A DNA stretch of 64,000 nt from RPQJ01 sp963731105 (lineage in GTDB: Bacteria > Pseudomonadota > Gammaproteobacteria > Steroidobacterales > Steroidobacteraceae): contig CAVSUM010000010.1 of assembly GCA_963731105.1 (NCBI GenBank), positions 248,001-312,000 on the forward strand, written 5' to 3'. Below, in pieces: positions 26,125 to 34,000 of the stretch. The position numbers and the translations under genes were made by a program. Numbering within the stretch: position 1 is the first letter of the stretch; the number at the start of each line of letters is the position of its first letter. The notes below the pieces were generated by a model. The model saw only the letters and a list, made by a program, of their open reading frames with translations. It was not told the DNA's origin and did no database searches.

Positions 26125-28614
26125 ATGCTCGCCCTGCGCTTCGCGCTGCGCAACCTGCAGCGTGACCTGAAGTCCGGCGAGCTGGCGGTGCTGCTGCTCG
26201 CGCTGCTGGTGGCGGTCGCCTCGCTCACCGCCGTGGGGTTCTTCACCGACCGCATCGGGCGCGCCGTGAACCAGCAGGCAGGCGAGGTGCTCGCGGCCGA
26301 CCTGCGCCTCGAGTCGGCCCGTCCGATCCGCGAGGAGTACGACGCCGAGGCCCGTCGCCTCGGCCTGCGCGTGGCCCGGATCCTGTCGATGCCGAGCGTG
26401 GTGTTCCACGGCGAGGCGTCTTCCCTGGTCGCGCTGCGTGCGGTGGGCGACGGCTATCCGTTGCGCGGCCGGCTCAAGATCGCGGACGAGCCGTTCGGCC
26501 CGGCGCGCGCCACCGACGGGATCCCCGGGCCCGGCGAGGCCTGGGCGGATTCTCGGCTGCTGGCCCGGCTCGGCGTGCCAGTCGGTGCGCGGCTCGCGGT
26601 CGGCGCGCACGAAGTGAAAGTCACGCAGGTGCTCGACTACCGGCCCGACCAGGGCGCGGGCTTCGGCGACCTGTCGGCGACGCTGATGATCAACCTGGCC
26701 GACGTGCCCGCCACCGAGCTGATCCAGCCGGGTAGTCGCGTGAGTCGCGCCGTCCTGTTCGCGGGCGACGCGCGCGACATCGCGACGCTGCGCAAGTTCC
26801 TGGCCGCAGGCAAGCAGCCCGGCGAGCGGCTGCAGGCCATCGAGGACGCCAGCCCGCAGATTCGTGCGTCGTCCGATCGTGCCGGACGCTTCCTGTCGCT
26901 GGCGAGCCTGGTGAGCGTGCTGCTGTCGGCCGTGGCGGTCGCGATGGCCGCGCGCCGTTACGCAACCCGGCATCTCGATTCCGTCGCGCTCATGAAATGC
27001 ATGGGCGCTTCGCAGGGCTTCGTGCTGAGGCAGACGCTGGTACAGCTGGTGAGCGTGGCGTTGCTGGTCACCATTTTCGGCACCGTGGTCGGCTACGCCG
27101 CGCAGGCCGGGCTCGCCTGGCTGCTGCGCGACCTGATCCGCAGCGACTTGCCGCCACCGGGGCTGTCCACCGCATGGGTGGGGTTCGTGACCGCAGTAAC
27201 CATCCTCATCGGCTTCGCGTTGCCGCCGTTGCTGCAGCTGAAGCGCGTGCCGCCGGCGCGCGTCCTGCGCCGCAACCTCGAGCCGCCGCCGCTGCGCTAC
27301 GCCGCCGTGTACCTGTTCGCGATCGGCTCCGTGCTGGCACTGCTGTACTGGCTGGTGCGCGATGCCCGGCTGGTCAGCGTCGTCGCCGCCGGCATCGGCG
27401 GCACGTTCCTGGCGCTGGCACTCGCCGGCTGGTTGCTGGTGAAGGCGCTGGCCCCGCTGCGCAGCGGCGTGGGCGTCGCCTGGCGCTATGGACTCGCCAA
27501 CATCGCGCGCCGCGGCCGCGACAGCGTAGTGCAGATCGTCGCGTTCGGGCTCGGTATCATGGTGCTGCTGCTGCTGGCGCTGGTGCGCGACGACCTGCTC
27601 GAGGACTGGCGCGCCAGCCTGCCGGCCGACGCACCGAACTACTTCATGATCAACATCCGCCCGGACGAGGCCGCGGCGATCACCGAGTTCTTCCGCAAGC
27701 AGGGACTGCCGCCCACCGAGCTGGCACCGCTGGTGCGGGCGCGACTCACCGCCGTCAACGGCGTGCCGGTGGATCGCATCCGCTTCGAGGGCGACCGGGC
27801 ACAGGGCTTCGTCGAGCGCGAAGCCAACCTGACCTGGGCCGGCACGCTGCGCGACGACAACCGGCTGGTGAGCGGTCGCTGGTGGCGGGACGGCGACGGC
27901 GGCGGCGCGCGCGTGTCCGTGGAACAGGACTACGCCGAGCGCCTCGGGTTGAAGCTCGGCGACACCGTCACTTACGACGTGGCGGGCGAACCCGTCACCG
28001 CGACGATCACCAGCCTGCGCGAAGTACGCTGGGATTCGTTCCAGCCCAACTTCTTCATGGTGTTCTCGCCCGGCGTGCTGGACGACGTCACCGGCACGCT
28101 GATCACCAGCGTGCACGTGCAGCCCGCGCAGCGACCGGCACTGGTGGACCTCGTGCGGCAGTTTCCCGAGGTGACCATCATCGACATCGACGCGCTGCTG
28201 TCGCAGGTGCGCGACGTGATGGACAAGGCCGCGCTCGCCGTGCAGTACGTGTTCCTGTTCACGCTGGCTGCGGGGCTGATGGTGCTGCTCGCAGCGGTGC
28301 AGGCCACGCGCGATGAGCGCCGTTACGAGAGCGCGATGCTGCGCACGCTCGGCGCGAGCCGGCGCGTGGTGTTCCAGGGCGTGGCCGCGGAGTTCACCGC
28401 ACTCGGACTGCTCGCCGGCCTGCTCGCCGCCGCCGGCGCCACGGTCGTCGGCTACTTCCTGGCGCGCGAGGTGTTCAACCTGAAGTACGCGCCCGATCCG
28501 TGGGTGTGGGTGATCGGCGTGCTCGGCGGGGCGCTGCTGGTCGGCATCGCCGGCATGCTCGCCGCAAGGTCGGCGGTGACGCAGCCGCCAGTGGAGACAC
28601 TCAGGCAGGCGTAG
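26125..28614 (+). CDS. ybbP: ABC transporter permease, FtsX/YbbP family
   Basis: 829 residues with the duplicated MacB/FtsX organisation: an N-terminal span ('LAVLLLALLVAVASLTAVGF'), a periplasmic domain, two blocks of three to four membrane spans around residues 265-430 ('LASLVSVLLSAVAVAMAARR', 'WVGFVTAVTILIGFALPPLL') and a C-terminal block ('VQYVFLFTLAAGLMVLLAAV', 'LLAGLLAAAGATVVGYFLAR'). It begins 2 bp after ybbA. The ATG at 26125 is used because 'ALRFALRNLQRDLKSGELAV' is the family start. Confidence 0.9.
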   Translation: MLALRFALRNLQRDLKSGELAVLLLALLVAVASLTAVGFFTDRIGRAVNQQAGEVLAADLRLESARPIREEYDAEARRLGLRVARILSMPSVVFHGEASSLVALRAVGDGYPLRGRLKIADEPFGPARATDGIPGPGEAWADSRLLARLGVPVGARLAVGAHEVKVTQVLDYRPDQGAGFGDLSATLMINLADVPATELIQPGSRVSRAVLFAGDARDIATLRKFLAAGKQPGERLQAIEDASPQIRASSDRAGRFLSLASLVSVLLSAVAVAMAARRYATRHLDSVALMKCMGASQGFVLRQTLVQLVSVALLVTIFGTVVGYAAQAGLAWLLRDLIRSDLPPPGLSTAWVGFVTAVTILIGFALPPLLQLKRVPPARVLRRNLEPPPLRYAAVYLFAIGSVLALLYWLVRDARLVSVVAAGIGGTFLALALAGWLLVKALAPLRSGVGVAWRYGLANIARRGRDSVVQIVAFGLGIMVLLLLALVRDDLLEDWRASLPADAPNYFMINIRPDEAAAITEFFRKQGLPPTELAPLVRARLTAVNGVPVDRIRFEGDRAQGFVEREANLTWAGTLRDDNRLVSGRWWRDGDGGGARVSVEQDYAERLGLKLGDTVTYDVAGEPVTATITSLREVRWDSFQPNFFMVFSPGVLDDVTGTLITSVHVQPAQRPALVDLVRQFPEVTIIDIDALLSQVRDVMDKAALAVQYVFLFTLAAGLMVLLAAVQATRDERRYESAMLRTLGASRRVVFQGVAAEFTALGLLAGLLAAAGATVVGYFLAREVFNLKYAPDPWVWVIGVLGGALLVGIAGMLAARSAVTQPPVETLRQA

Positions 28615-28623
28615 AGAACGTGC

Positions 28624-29211
28624 CTACTTCCGCCGGCCCTTGAGCGCGCCGCCGGCCACGTAGTGAGCCGCCACGTCGTCGCCCTTCGCGGCGGCGCGGC
28701 GGATGCCTTCGAGGATCATCTTCTCGGCGCGGTCCGTACCGACCCAGTTGACGATCGTCACCCACTTGCCCTTCTCCAGGTCCTTGTAGTGCTGGAAGAA
28801 GTGCGCGATCTGCTCGGTGAGCGTCGTCGGCAGGTCCTTGTACGACTTCACGCCCTCGTAGAACGGGTGCAGCTTGTCGACCGGCACGGCGATCACCTTT
28901 TCATCGTCGCCCGCCTCGTCCTTCATCAGCAGCGCGCCCACCGGTCGCACGCGCACGATCGCGCCGGCCACCACCGGGCTCGGCACGACAACAATGACGT
29001 CGACAGGATCCCCATCTCCCGACAGCGTGTGCGGGATGAAGCCGTAGTTGCCCGGATAGAACATCGCGGTGTTGAGAAAGCGGTCGACGCGCAGCGCGCC
29101 CGACTCCTTGTCGAGCTCGTACTTCACCGGCACGCCGCCCTGCGGAATCTCGATCAGGACGTTGACGTCGCTGGGCGGGTCCTCACCGATGCCGATCTTG
29201 CTGATGTCCAT
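28624..29211 (-). CDS. ppa: Inorganic pyrophosphatase (family I)
   Basis: 195 residues. It shows 'IEIPQGGVPVKYELDKESGA', the metal-binding signature 'DGDPVDVIVV' and 'KLHPFYEGVKSYKDLP', all typical of soluble family I enzymes that hydrolyse pyrophosphate in the cytoplasm. It converges with ybbP (10 bp apart) and is 3 bp from hemE on the same strand, so it probably ends a pyrF-hemE-ppa operon. Confidence 0.95.
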   Translation of the reverse strand: MDISKIGIGEDPPSDVNVLIEIPQGGVPVKYELDKESGALRVDRFLNTAMFYPGNYGFIPHTLSGDGDPVDVIVVVPSPVVAGAIVRVRPVGALLMKDEAGDDEKVIAVPVDKLHPFYEGVKSYKDLPTTLTEQIAHFFQHYKDLEKGKWVTIVNWVGTDRAEKMILEGIRRAAAKGDDVAAHYVAGGALKGRRK

Positions 29212-29214
29212 GGG

Positions 29215-30282
29215 TCACCCGTGGTACTGCGGACTCAGCTCGTGCACGGCCTCCACCATCGCCAGTGCATGCTCCGGCGGCACGTCCGGATGGATGCCGT
29301 GGCCGAGGTTGAAGACGTGGCCGTCGCCGTGGCCGAAACTCGCCAGCACGCGCCCCACCTGGGCACGGATCTCGGCTGGCGGCGCATACAACACGCTCGG
29401 GTCGAGGTTGCCCTGCAGTGCGACGCGGTCCTGCACCGTGCGTCGCGCGTCGGCGAGGTCGGTGGTCCAGTCGACGCCGAGCGCGTCGCAGCCGGTGTCC
29501 GCCATCGCGCTGAGCCACTGGCCGCCGCCCTTGGTGAACAGGATCACCGGCACGCGGCGTCCCTCGCTCTCGCGCGTCACGCCCTCGACGATCTGCTGCA
29601 GGTAGCGCAGCGAGAACTCGCGGTAGTCCGCCGGCGTCAGTGCGCCACCCCAGGTGTCGAACACCATCACGGCCTGGGCGCCGGCCGCCACCTGTGCGTT
29701 CAGGTAGGCGAGCGTGGCGCAGGTGATCACGCCGAGCAGGCGGTGCAGCTCGCGCGGCGCGCCATACAGCATGCCTTTGATGTGCTGGAAGTTCTTGCTG
29801 CCGCCGCCCTCGACCATGTAGGTGCCCACGGTCCATGGGCTGCCCGCGAAGCCGATCAGCGGCACGCGGCCCTTGAGCTCGCGGCGGATCAGGCGCACCG
29901 CGTCCATCACGTAGCGCAGCTCGCCCTCCGGATCAGGCATGGGCAGCTGGTCGATGTCGGCCGGCGTGCGCACGGGCCGAGCGATCTTCGGGCCCTCGCC
30001 CGCCTCGAACTCGAGGCCGACGTTCATCGCGTGCGGGATGGTCAGGATGTCCGAGAACAGGATGGCGGCGTCGAGCCGGTAGCGCTCGAGCGGCTGCAGC
30101 GTGACCTCGCAGGCCAGCTCGGGGTTCATGCACAGGTTGAGGAAACTGCCGGCCTTGCCGCGCGTCGCGCGGTACTCGGGCAGGTAGCGCCCGGCCTGGC
30201 GCATCATCCACAGCGGCGTGCGCGGCGTCGGCTGGCGCAGCAAGGCGCGCAGCAGCAGGTCGTTCTGCAGCGCGACGCTCAC
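29215..30282 (-). CDS. hemE: Uroporphyrinogen decarboxylase
   Basis: 355 residues. The N-terminal signature 'PLWMMRQAGRYLPEYRATRG' contains the invariant substrate-binding Arg residues, and 'GFAGSPWTVGTYMVEGGGSK' and 'FNLGHGIHPDVPPEHA' complete the family pattern. It decarboxylates uroporphyrinogen III to coproporphyrinogen III in haem synthesis. It starts at a GTG overlapping the pyrF stop (GTGA), so the two are co-translated. Confidence 0.96.
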   Translation of the reverse strand: MSVALQNDLLLRALLRQPTPRTPLWMMRQAGRYLPEYRATRGKAGSFLNLCMNPELACEVTLQPLERYRLDAAILFSDILTIPHAMNVGLEFEAGEGPKIARPVRTPADIDQLPMPDPEGELRYVMDAVRLIRRELKGRVPLIGFAGSPWTVGTYMVEGGGSKNFQHIKGMLYGAPRELHRLLGVITCATLAYLNAQVAAGAQAVMVFDTWGGALTPADYREFSLRYLQQIVEGVTRESEGRRVPVILFTKGGGQWLSAMADTGCDALGVDWTTDLADARRTVQDRVALQGNLDPSVLYAPPAEIRAQVGRVLASFGHGDGHVFNLGHGIHPDVPPEHALAMVEAVHELSPQYHG

Positions 30283-31010
30283 GATGCGGCTCCCTTGCCG
30301 AAAATCCCGGCAATCGTCTGCTGGATCGCCTGTGCCGCCGCGCGCGGATCGGCTGCGTCGCGGATCGGGCGGCCCACCACGATGTAGTCCGCGCCGTTCG
30401 CGAACGCCTGCGCGACGTCGACGGTACGCTTCTGGTCGTCGACGGGCTTGTTCTCGACCGGACGAATTCCAGGCGTCACCACCAGCAGCCGATGGTCGAT
30501 GAACTCGCGCAGCATCGGCGCCTCGAGCCCCGACGACACCACGCCGTCGCAGCCGGCCTCGAGCGCACGCCGCGCGCGCGACAGCACCAGCTTCTCGACG
30601 TCGCAGGCGAAACCGAGGTCGTCGAGGTCGCCGCGGTCGAGGCTGGTGAGCACGGTCACCGCCAGCACCTTGACGTCACCCTTGGCGGCGGCCGCCGCCT
30701 CCATGATTCCCTGGTTGCCGTGCACGGTGGCGAACGTCACGCCGCGGTTGCGCAGCTGCTTCACCGCGGCACCCACGGTCGCCGGTACGTCGAAGAACTT
30801 GAGGTCGACGAACACCTTCTTGCCACGCCCGACCATCCAGTCGAGCAGCTCGAAGTAGCCGCCGGACATGAACAGCTCGAGGCCGAGCTTGTAGAAGCTC
30901 ACCGAGTCGCCGAGCGTATCGGCGAGGCGGCGGGCCGCATCCGGGTCCGCCACATCCATGGCGAAGATCAGGCGCTCGTGGGCAGGGATGGGCTTGGCAA
31001 TGGCGGGCAT
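30279..31010 (-). CDS. pyrF: Orotidine 5'-phosphate decarboxylase
   Basis: 243 residues. The catalytic Asp-Lys-Asp array is in 'VFVDLKFFDVPATVG'. Start 'ERLIFAMDVADPDAARRLAD' and phosphate-binding 'VVTPGIRP' with 'YIVVGRPIRDAADP' near the C-terminus are typical of class I enzymes. It makes UMP in pyrimidine synthesis. It heads the short pyrF-hemE-ppa operon and lies downstream of a 31-bp inverted repeat that may separate it from dgt. Confidence 0.95.
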   Translation of the reverse strand: MPAIAKPIPAHERLIFAMDVADPDAARRLADTLGDSVSFYKLGLELFMSGGYFELLDWMVGRGKKVFVDLKFFDVPATVGAAVKQLRNRGVTFATVHGNQGIMEAAAAAKGDVKVLAVTVLTSLDRGDLDDLGFACDVEKLVLSRARRALEAGCDGVVSSGLEAPMLREFIDHRLLVVTPGIRPVENKPVDDQKRTVDVAQAFANGADYIVVGRPIRDAADPRAAAQAIQQTIAGIFGKGAAS

Positions 31011-31059
31011 CGGGAAGGTCCAGCGGGGAGGCAGCCCGGGATGATACCGGAGGCCGGAG

Positions 31060-31157
31060 AGGGGGTAATGATCAGGGGGTAGGGGGTAGTACGGATTCGG
31101 AACAGCCGGCGCGCCGGCCTCCGCTCACTACCCCCTACCCGCTGATCATTACCCCCT
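31060..31157. repeat. 31-bp inverted repeat with nested palindrome between dgt and pyrF
   Basis: Left arm 31060-31090 and right arm 31127-31157 are reverse complements with one mismatch (core GGGGGTAATGATCAG...GGGGGTAGT). The 36-bp loop contains the perfect palindrome GCCGGCGCGCCGGC. It is unrelated in sequence to the REP family at 11.7 and 21.6 kb. It begins 5 bp after the dgt stop, so it could end dgt transcription or be a second mobile REP-like family. Confidence 0.8.
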
Positions 31158-31161
31158 TTCT

Positions 31162-32308
31162 TCAGGTTCTTTCCGCCGGATCGTACAGCCTGCCGTACTC
31201 CCGTGATCGCATAGCGGTCGGTCATGCCGGCGATGTAGTCGGCGACGGCCCGGGCGCGCCCCGGCTTCCCGTCCGCAGACTCCATCCGCCGCGCCGCCTC
31301 CTGGTGCTCGGTCGGCAGCAGCTCGATGTCCGCCAGCAGCGCGTCGAACAGTGCGTGCACCACGCGCCGCGCCTTGGTGGTCATGCGCAGCACGCGGTAG
31401 TGGCGATACAGGTGCTGGCGCAGGTAGCGCTTGAGCTCGAGGTGCTCGGCTTGCACCGCCGCGCTGAAGGTGAGCAGCGGCTCGGATCGCGCACGCACGT
31501 CTGCGACGCTGGCCGGGGCCGCCGTCGCGATCGAGGCCTGCGAGGCGCTGATCAGGTCGTTCACCAGGTAGTCGATCATGCGCCGCACCACCTCGTGCAC
31601 CAGGCGGCGGGCCCCAAGATCCGGGTAGCGCGCGGTGACCAGGTCGTACTGGCGGCGGAAGATCTCGATGCCGCGCAGCTCGTCGATGGTGATCAGGCCG
31701 GCACGCAGGCCGTCGTCCACGTCGTGGTTGTTGTAGGCAATCGCATCGGCAAGGTTGGCGAGCTGCGCCTCGAGCGAGGGCTGCCGCCGCTCGAGGAACC
31801 GCTCGCCCAGCTCGCCGAGCTTGCGGGCATTGGCGGCGGAGCAGTGCTTGAGGATGCCCTCGCGGGTCTCGAAGGTGAGATTGAGTCCGGCAAATTCGGC
31901 GTAGCGCTCCTCCAGTTCGTCCACCACTCGCAGCGACTGCAGGTTGTGCTCGAAACCACCGAACTCGCGCATGCACTCGTTGAGCGCGTCCTGCCCGGCG
32001 TGGCCGAAGGGCGTGTGGCCCAGGTCGTGCGCGAGGCAGATCGCCTCGGCAAGCGGCTCGTTCAGCGCCAGCGCACGCGCCACGCTACGCGCGATCTGCG
32101 CCACCTCGAGCGAGTGCGTGAGCCGCGTGCGGTACAGGTCGCCCTCGTGGTTCACGAACACCTGGGTCTTGTAGACCAGGCGGCGGAAGGCCGTGGAGTG
32201 CACGATGCGGTCGCGGTCGCGCTGGTATTCGGTGCGGTGCCGCGGCGGCGGCTCGGGAAAGCGCCGGCCGCGCGAAGCCTCGTCGTGCTGGGCGAAGGGC
32301 GCGAGCAT
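31162..32308 (-). CDS. dgt: dGTP triphosphohydrolase-like HD protein, frameshifted at the last residues
   Basis: This is an HD-superfamily dNTP triphosphohydrolase. It shows 'RTEYQRDRDRIVHSTAFRRL', 'YRTRLTHSLEVAQIARSVAR' and the metal-binding 'CLAHDLGHTPFGHAG', then 'NNHDVDDGL'. Only the final dozen residues are out of frame. After 'GMTDRYAIT' an extra G near 31203 shifts the frame, and the expected end 'EYGRLYDPAERT' is in the adjacent frame, stopping at 31162. Corrected length is about 380 residues. I use the ATG at 32308. A GTG at 32323 overlapping the aroB stop (GTGA) is an equally possible, coupled start. Confidence 0.88.
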
Positions 32309-32319
32309 GCCGGACGCGC

Positions 32320-33405
32320 TCACTCGGCGGCCCCGAAATGCGCGGCGAGCGTCGCCTGCAGTGCCTCGGCGGGATAGTCGTCGGCCACCACGCCCTCGCC
32401 CAGGCGGCGCAGCAGCACCAGCCGGATGCGCCCGGCCAGCACTTTCTTGTCCATCCCCATCAGCTCCAGCCCGCGGGCGGCGCCGATGCGCGGCGCGGCG
32501 ACCGGCAGCCCGGCCCGCCGCAGCAGGCTGCGCACGCGTTCCACGTCCCCGGGCCCCAGCCAGCCGAGCCGCGCGGACAGGTCGGTCGCCATCAGCATCC
32601 CGGCGCCGACCGCCTCGCCGTGCAGCCATGCGCCGTAGCCGGCGGCCGTTTCGATCGCGTGCCCGAACGTGTGGCCGAGGTTCAGCAACGCGCGGCGGCC
32701 ATGCTCGTGCTCATCCTCCGCGACGATCCCGGCCTTGATCTCGCAGGACCTGCGGATCGCGTGCGTGAGCGCGACGGCGTCGAGGCCGAGCAGTGCGTCG
32801 AGATTGCCCTCGATCCACGCGAGAAAGCCGGCGTCGGCCACCAGACCGACCTTGATGACCTCGGCGAGACCGGCGCGCAGCTCGCGCGGCGGCAGCGTGC
32901 CGAGCGTGTCGATGTCCGAGACCACTGCGCGCGGCTGGTGGAACGCGCCGATCAGGTTCTTGCCGCCGGGGTGGTTCACGCCGGTCTTGCCACCGACGGA
33001 CGAGTCCACCTGGGCGAGCAGCGTCGTCGGTACCTGCACATAATCCACGCCGCGCTGGTAGCAGGCGGCGGCAAAGCCGGCCATGTCGCCCACCACGCCG
33101 CCGCCGAGCGCCACCACGCAGGCGTCGCGATTGAGGCGACGCTCGACCAGTGCATCGAGCACTCGCTCCATCGTGGCCAGCGTCTTGTGCTGCTCGCCGT
33201 CCGGCAGGATCACCGACGCGACGCGCTTGCCCGCGAGCCCGCGCTCGAGCCGCGCAAGGTACAGCGGCGCCACCACCTCGTTGCTGACCACGAGCACGTC
33301 ACGAGCCACGATCGCCGCACCGAGCAGGGCCGCGTCGTCGAGCAGCCCCGCCCCGATGAAGATCGGGTAGCTGCGCTCGCCGAGCTCGATGGACAGGCGC
33401 TCCAT
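32320..33405 (-). CDS. aroB: 3-dehydroquinate synthase
   Basis: 361 residues with the NAD-binding 'VVALGGGVVGDMAGFAAACY', substrate loop 'DSSVGGKTGVNHPGGKN' and Zn ligands in 'GHTFGHAIETAAGYGAWLHG'. It converts DAHP to 3-dehydroquinate in the shikimate pathway. The ATG at 33405 is the standard start ('MERLSIELGERSYPI'). There is no stop codon in this frame between the end of the repaired aroK and this ATG, so a fused AroK-AroB reading is formally possible. Confidence 0.95.
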   Translation of the reverse strand: MERLSIELGERSYPIFIGAGLLDDAALLGAAIVARDVLVVSNEVVAPLYLARLERGLAGKRVASVILPDGEQHKTLATMERVLDALVERRLNRDACVVALGGGVVGDMAGFAAACYQRGVDYVQVPTTLLAQVDSSVGGKTGVNHPGGKNLIGAFHQPRAVVSDIDTLGTLPPRELRAGLAEVIKVGLVADAGFLAWIEGNLDALLGLDAVALTHAIRRSCEIKAGIVAEDEHEHGRRALLNLGHTFGHAIETAAGYGAWLHGEAVGAGMLMATDLSARLGWLGPGDVERVRSLLRRAGLPVAAPRIGAARGLELMGMDKKVLAGRIRLVLLRRLGEGVVADDYPAEALQATLAAHFGAAE

Positions 33406-33932
33406 CAGCCGCTCCGCGACCTCGGCGAGGCGGCGCGCGATTTCGTCCACCACCGAGCCGACCTTGCGGCCGTCGGTATCGACCGTCAGGTCCGCGGTCT
33501 CCTCGTAGAGCGGCGCGCGCACTGCATCAGGCGCTCGAGCGTGCCGTGCGGGTCGGGGTTGCGCAGCAGGGGCCGATGGCCGCTGCGCCGGGTGCGTGCG
33601 AGTTGCTGGTTCACCGAGGTCCGAAGATACACGACGCAGCCGCGACTGCGGAGCCGGGCGCGGTTGTCGGCGTCGAGCACGGCGCCACCGCCGGTCGCCA
33701 CCAGCACGCGCGGCAGCGCGGTCAGCGCGTCGAGCACGTCGCGCTCGCGCACACGGAAGCCGGCCTCGCCTTCCTTCTCGAAGACGTACGGGATATCGAC
33801 GCCGGTGCGGGCCTCGATCTCGGCGTCGCTGTCGATGAACTCGAGACCCAGCCGGGCGGCGAGCTGGCGCCCGACCGCGCTCTTGCCCGATCCCATCGGG
33901 CCCACCAGGAAGACGTTGTCGGCGTTGAGCAT
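33406..33932 (-). CDS. aroK: Shikimate kinase, frameshifted, reading into aroB
   Basis: A P-loop kinase that phosphorylates shikimate. It shows 'VFLVGPMGSGKSAVGRQLAA' (Walker A), 'FIDSDAEIEARTG', 'LVATGGGAVLDADNR' and 'HRPLLRNPDP'. After 'TLERLMQ' a missing G (33522 region) shifts the frame; 'VRAPLYEETADLTVDT' continues in the aroB frame. I choose the ATG at 33932 because a rho-independent terminator occupies 33940-33974 and the family begins at 'NVFLVGP'; an ATG at 33977 would translate through that terminator. After repair there is no stop before aroB, so the end given is the last base before the aroB ATG. Confidence 0.85.
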
Positions 33933-33939
33933 GGCCTGC

Positions 33940-33974
33940 AAAGCAAAAGCGGCCGCAGGGTCGCTGCGGCCGCT
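33940..33974 (-). terminator. Rho-independent terminator after pilQ
   Basis: On the minus strand a perfect 11-bp stem AGCGGCCGCAG / CTGCGGCCGCT with a 5-base loop is followed by TTTTGCTTT. It begins 27 bp after the pilQ stop and precedes the aroK ATG at 33932. It ends the pilMNOPQ transcript and separates it from aroK-aroB-dgt. Confidence 0.85.
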
Positions 33975-34000
33975 CATTGTTGCATCGCCGGGGCGGGACG

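Noticed and set aside
31060..31157. CRISPR-like repeat
   Set aside because: It is a single inverted pair without direct repeats or spacers. No cas genes occur in the window.
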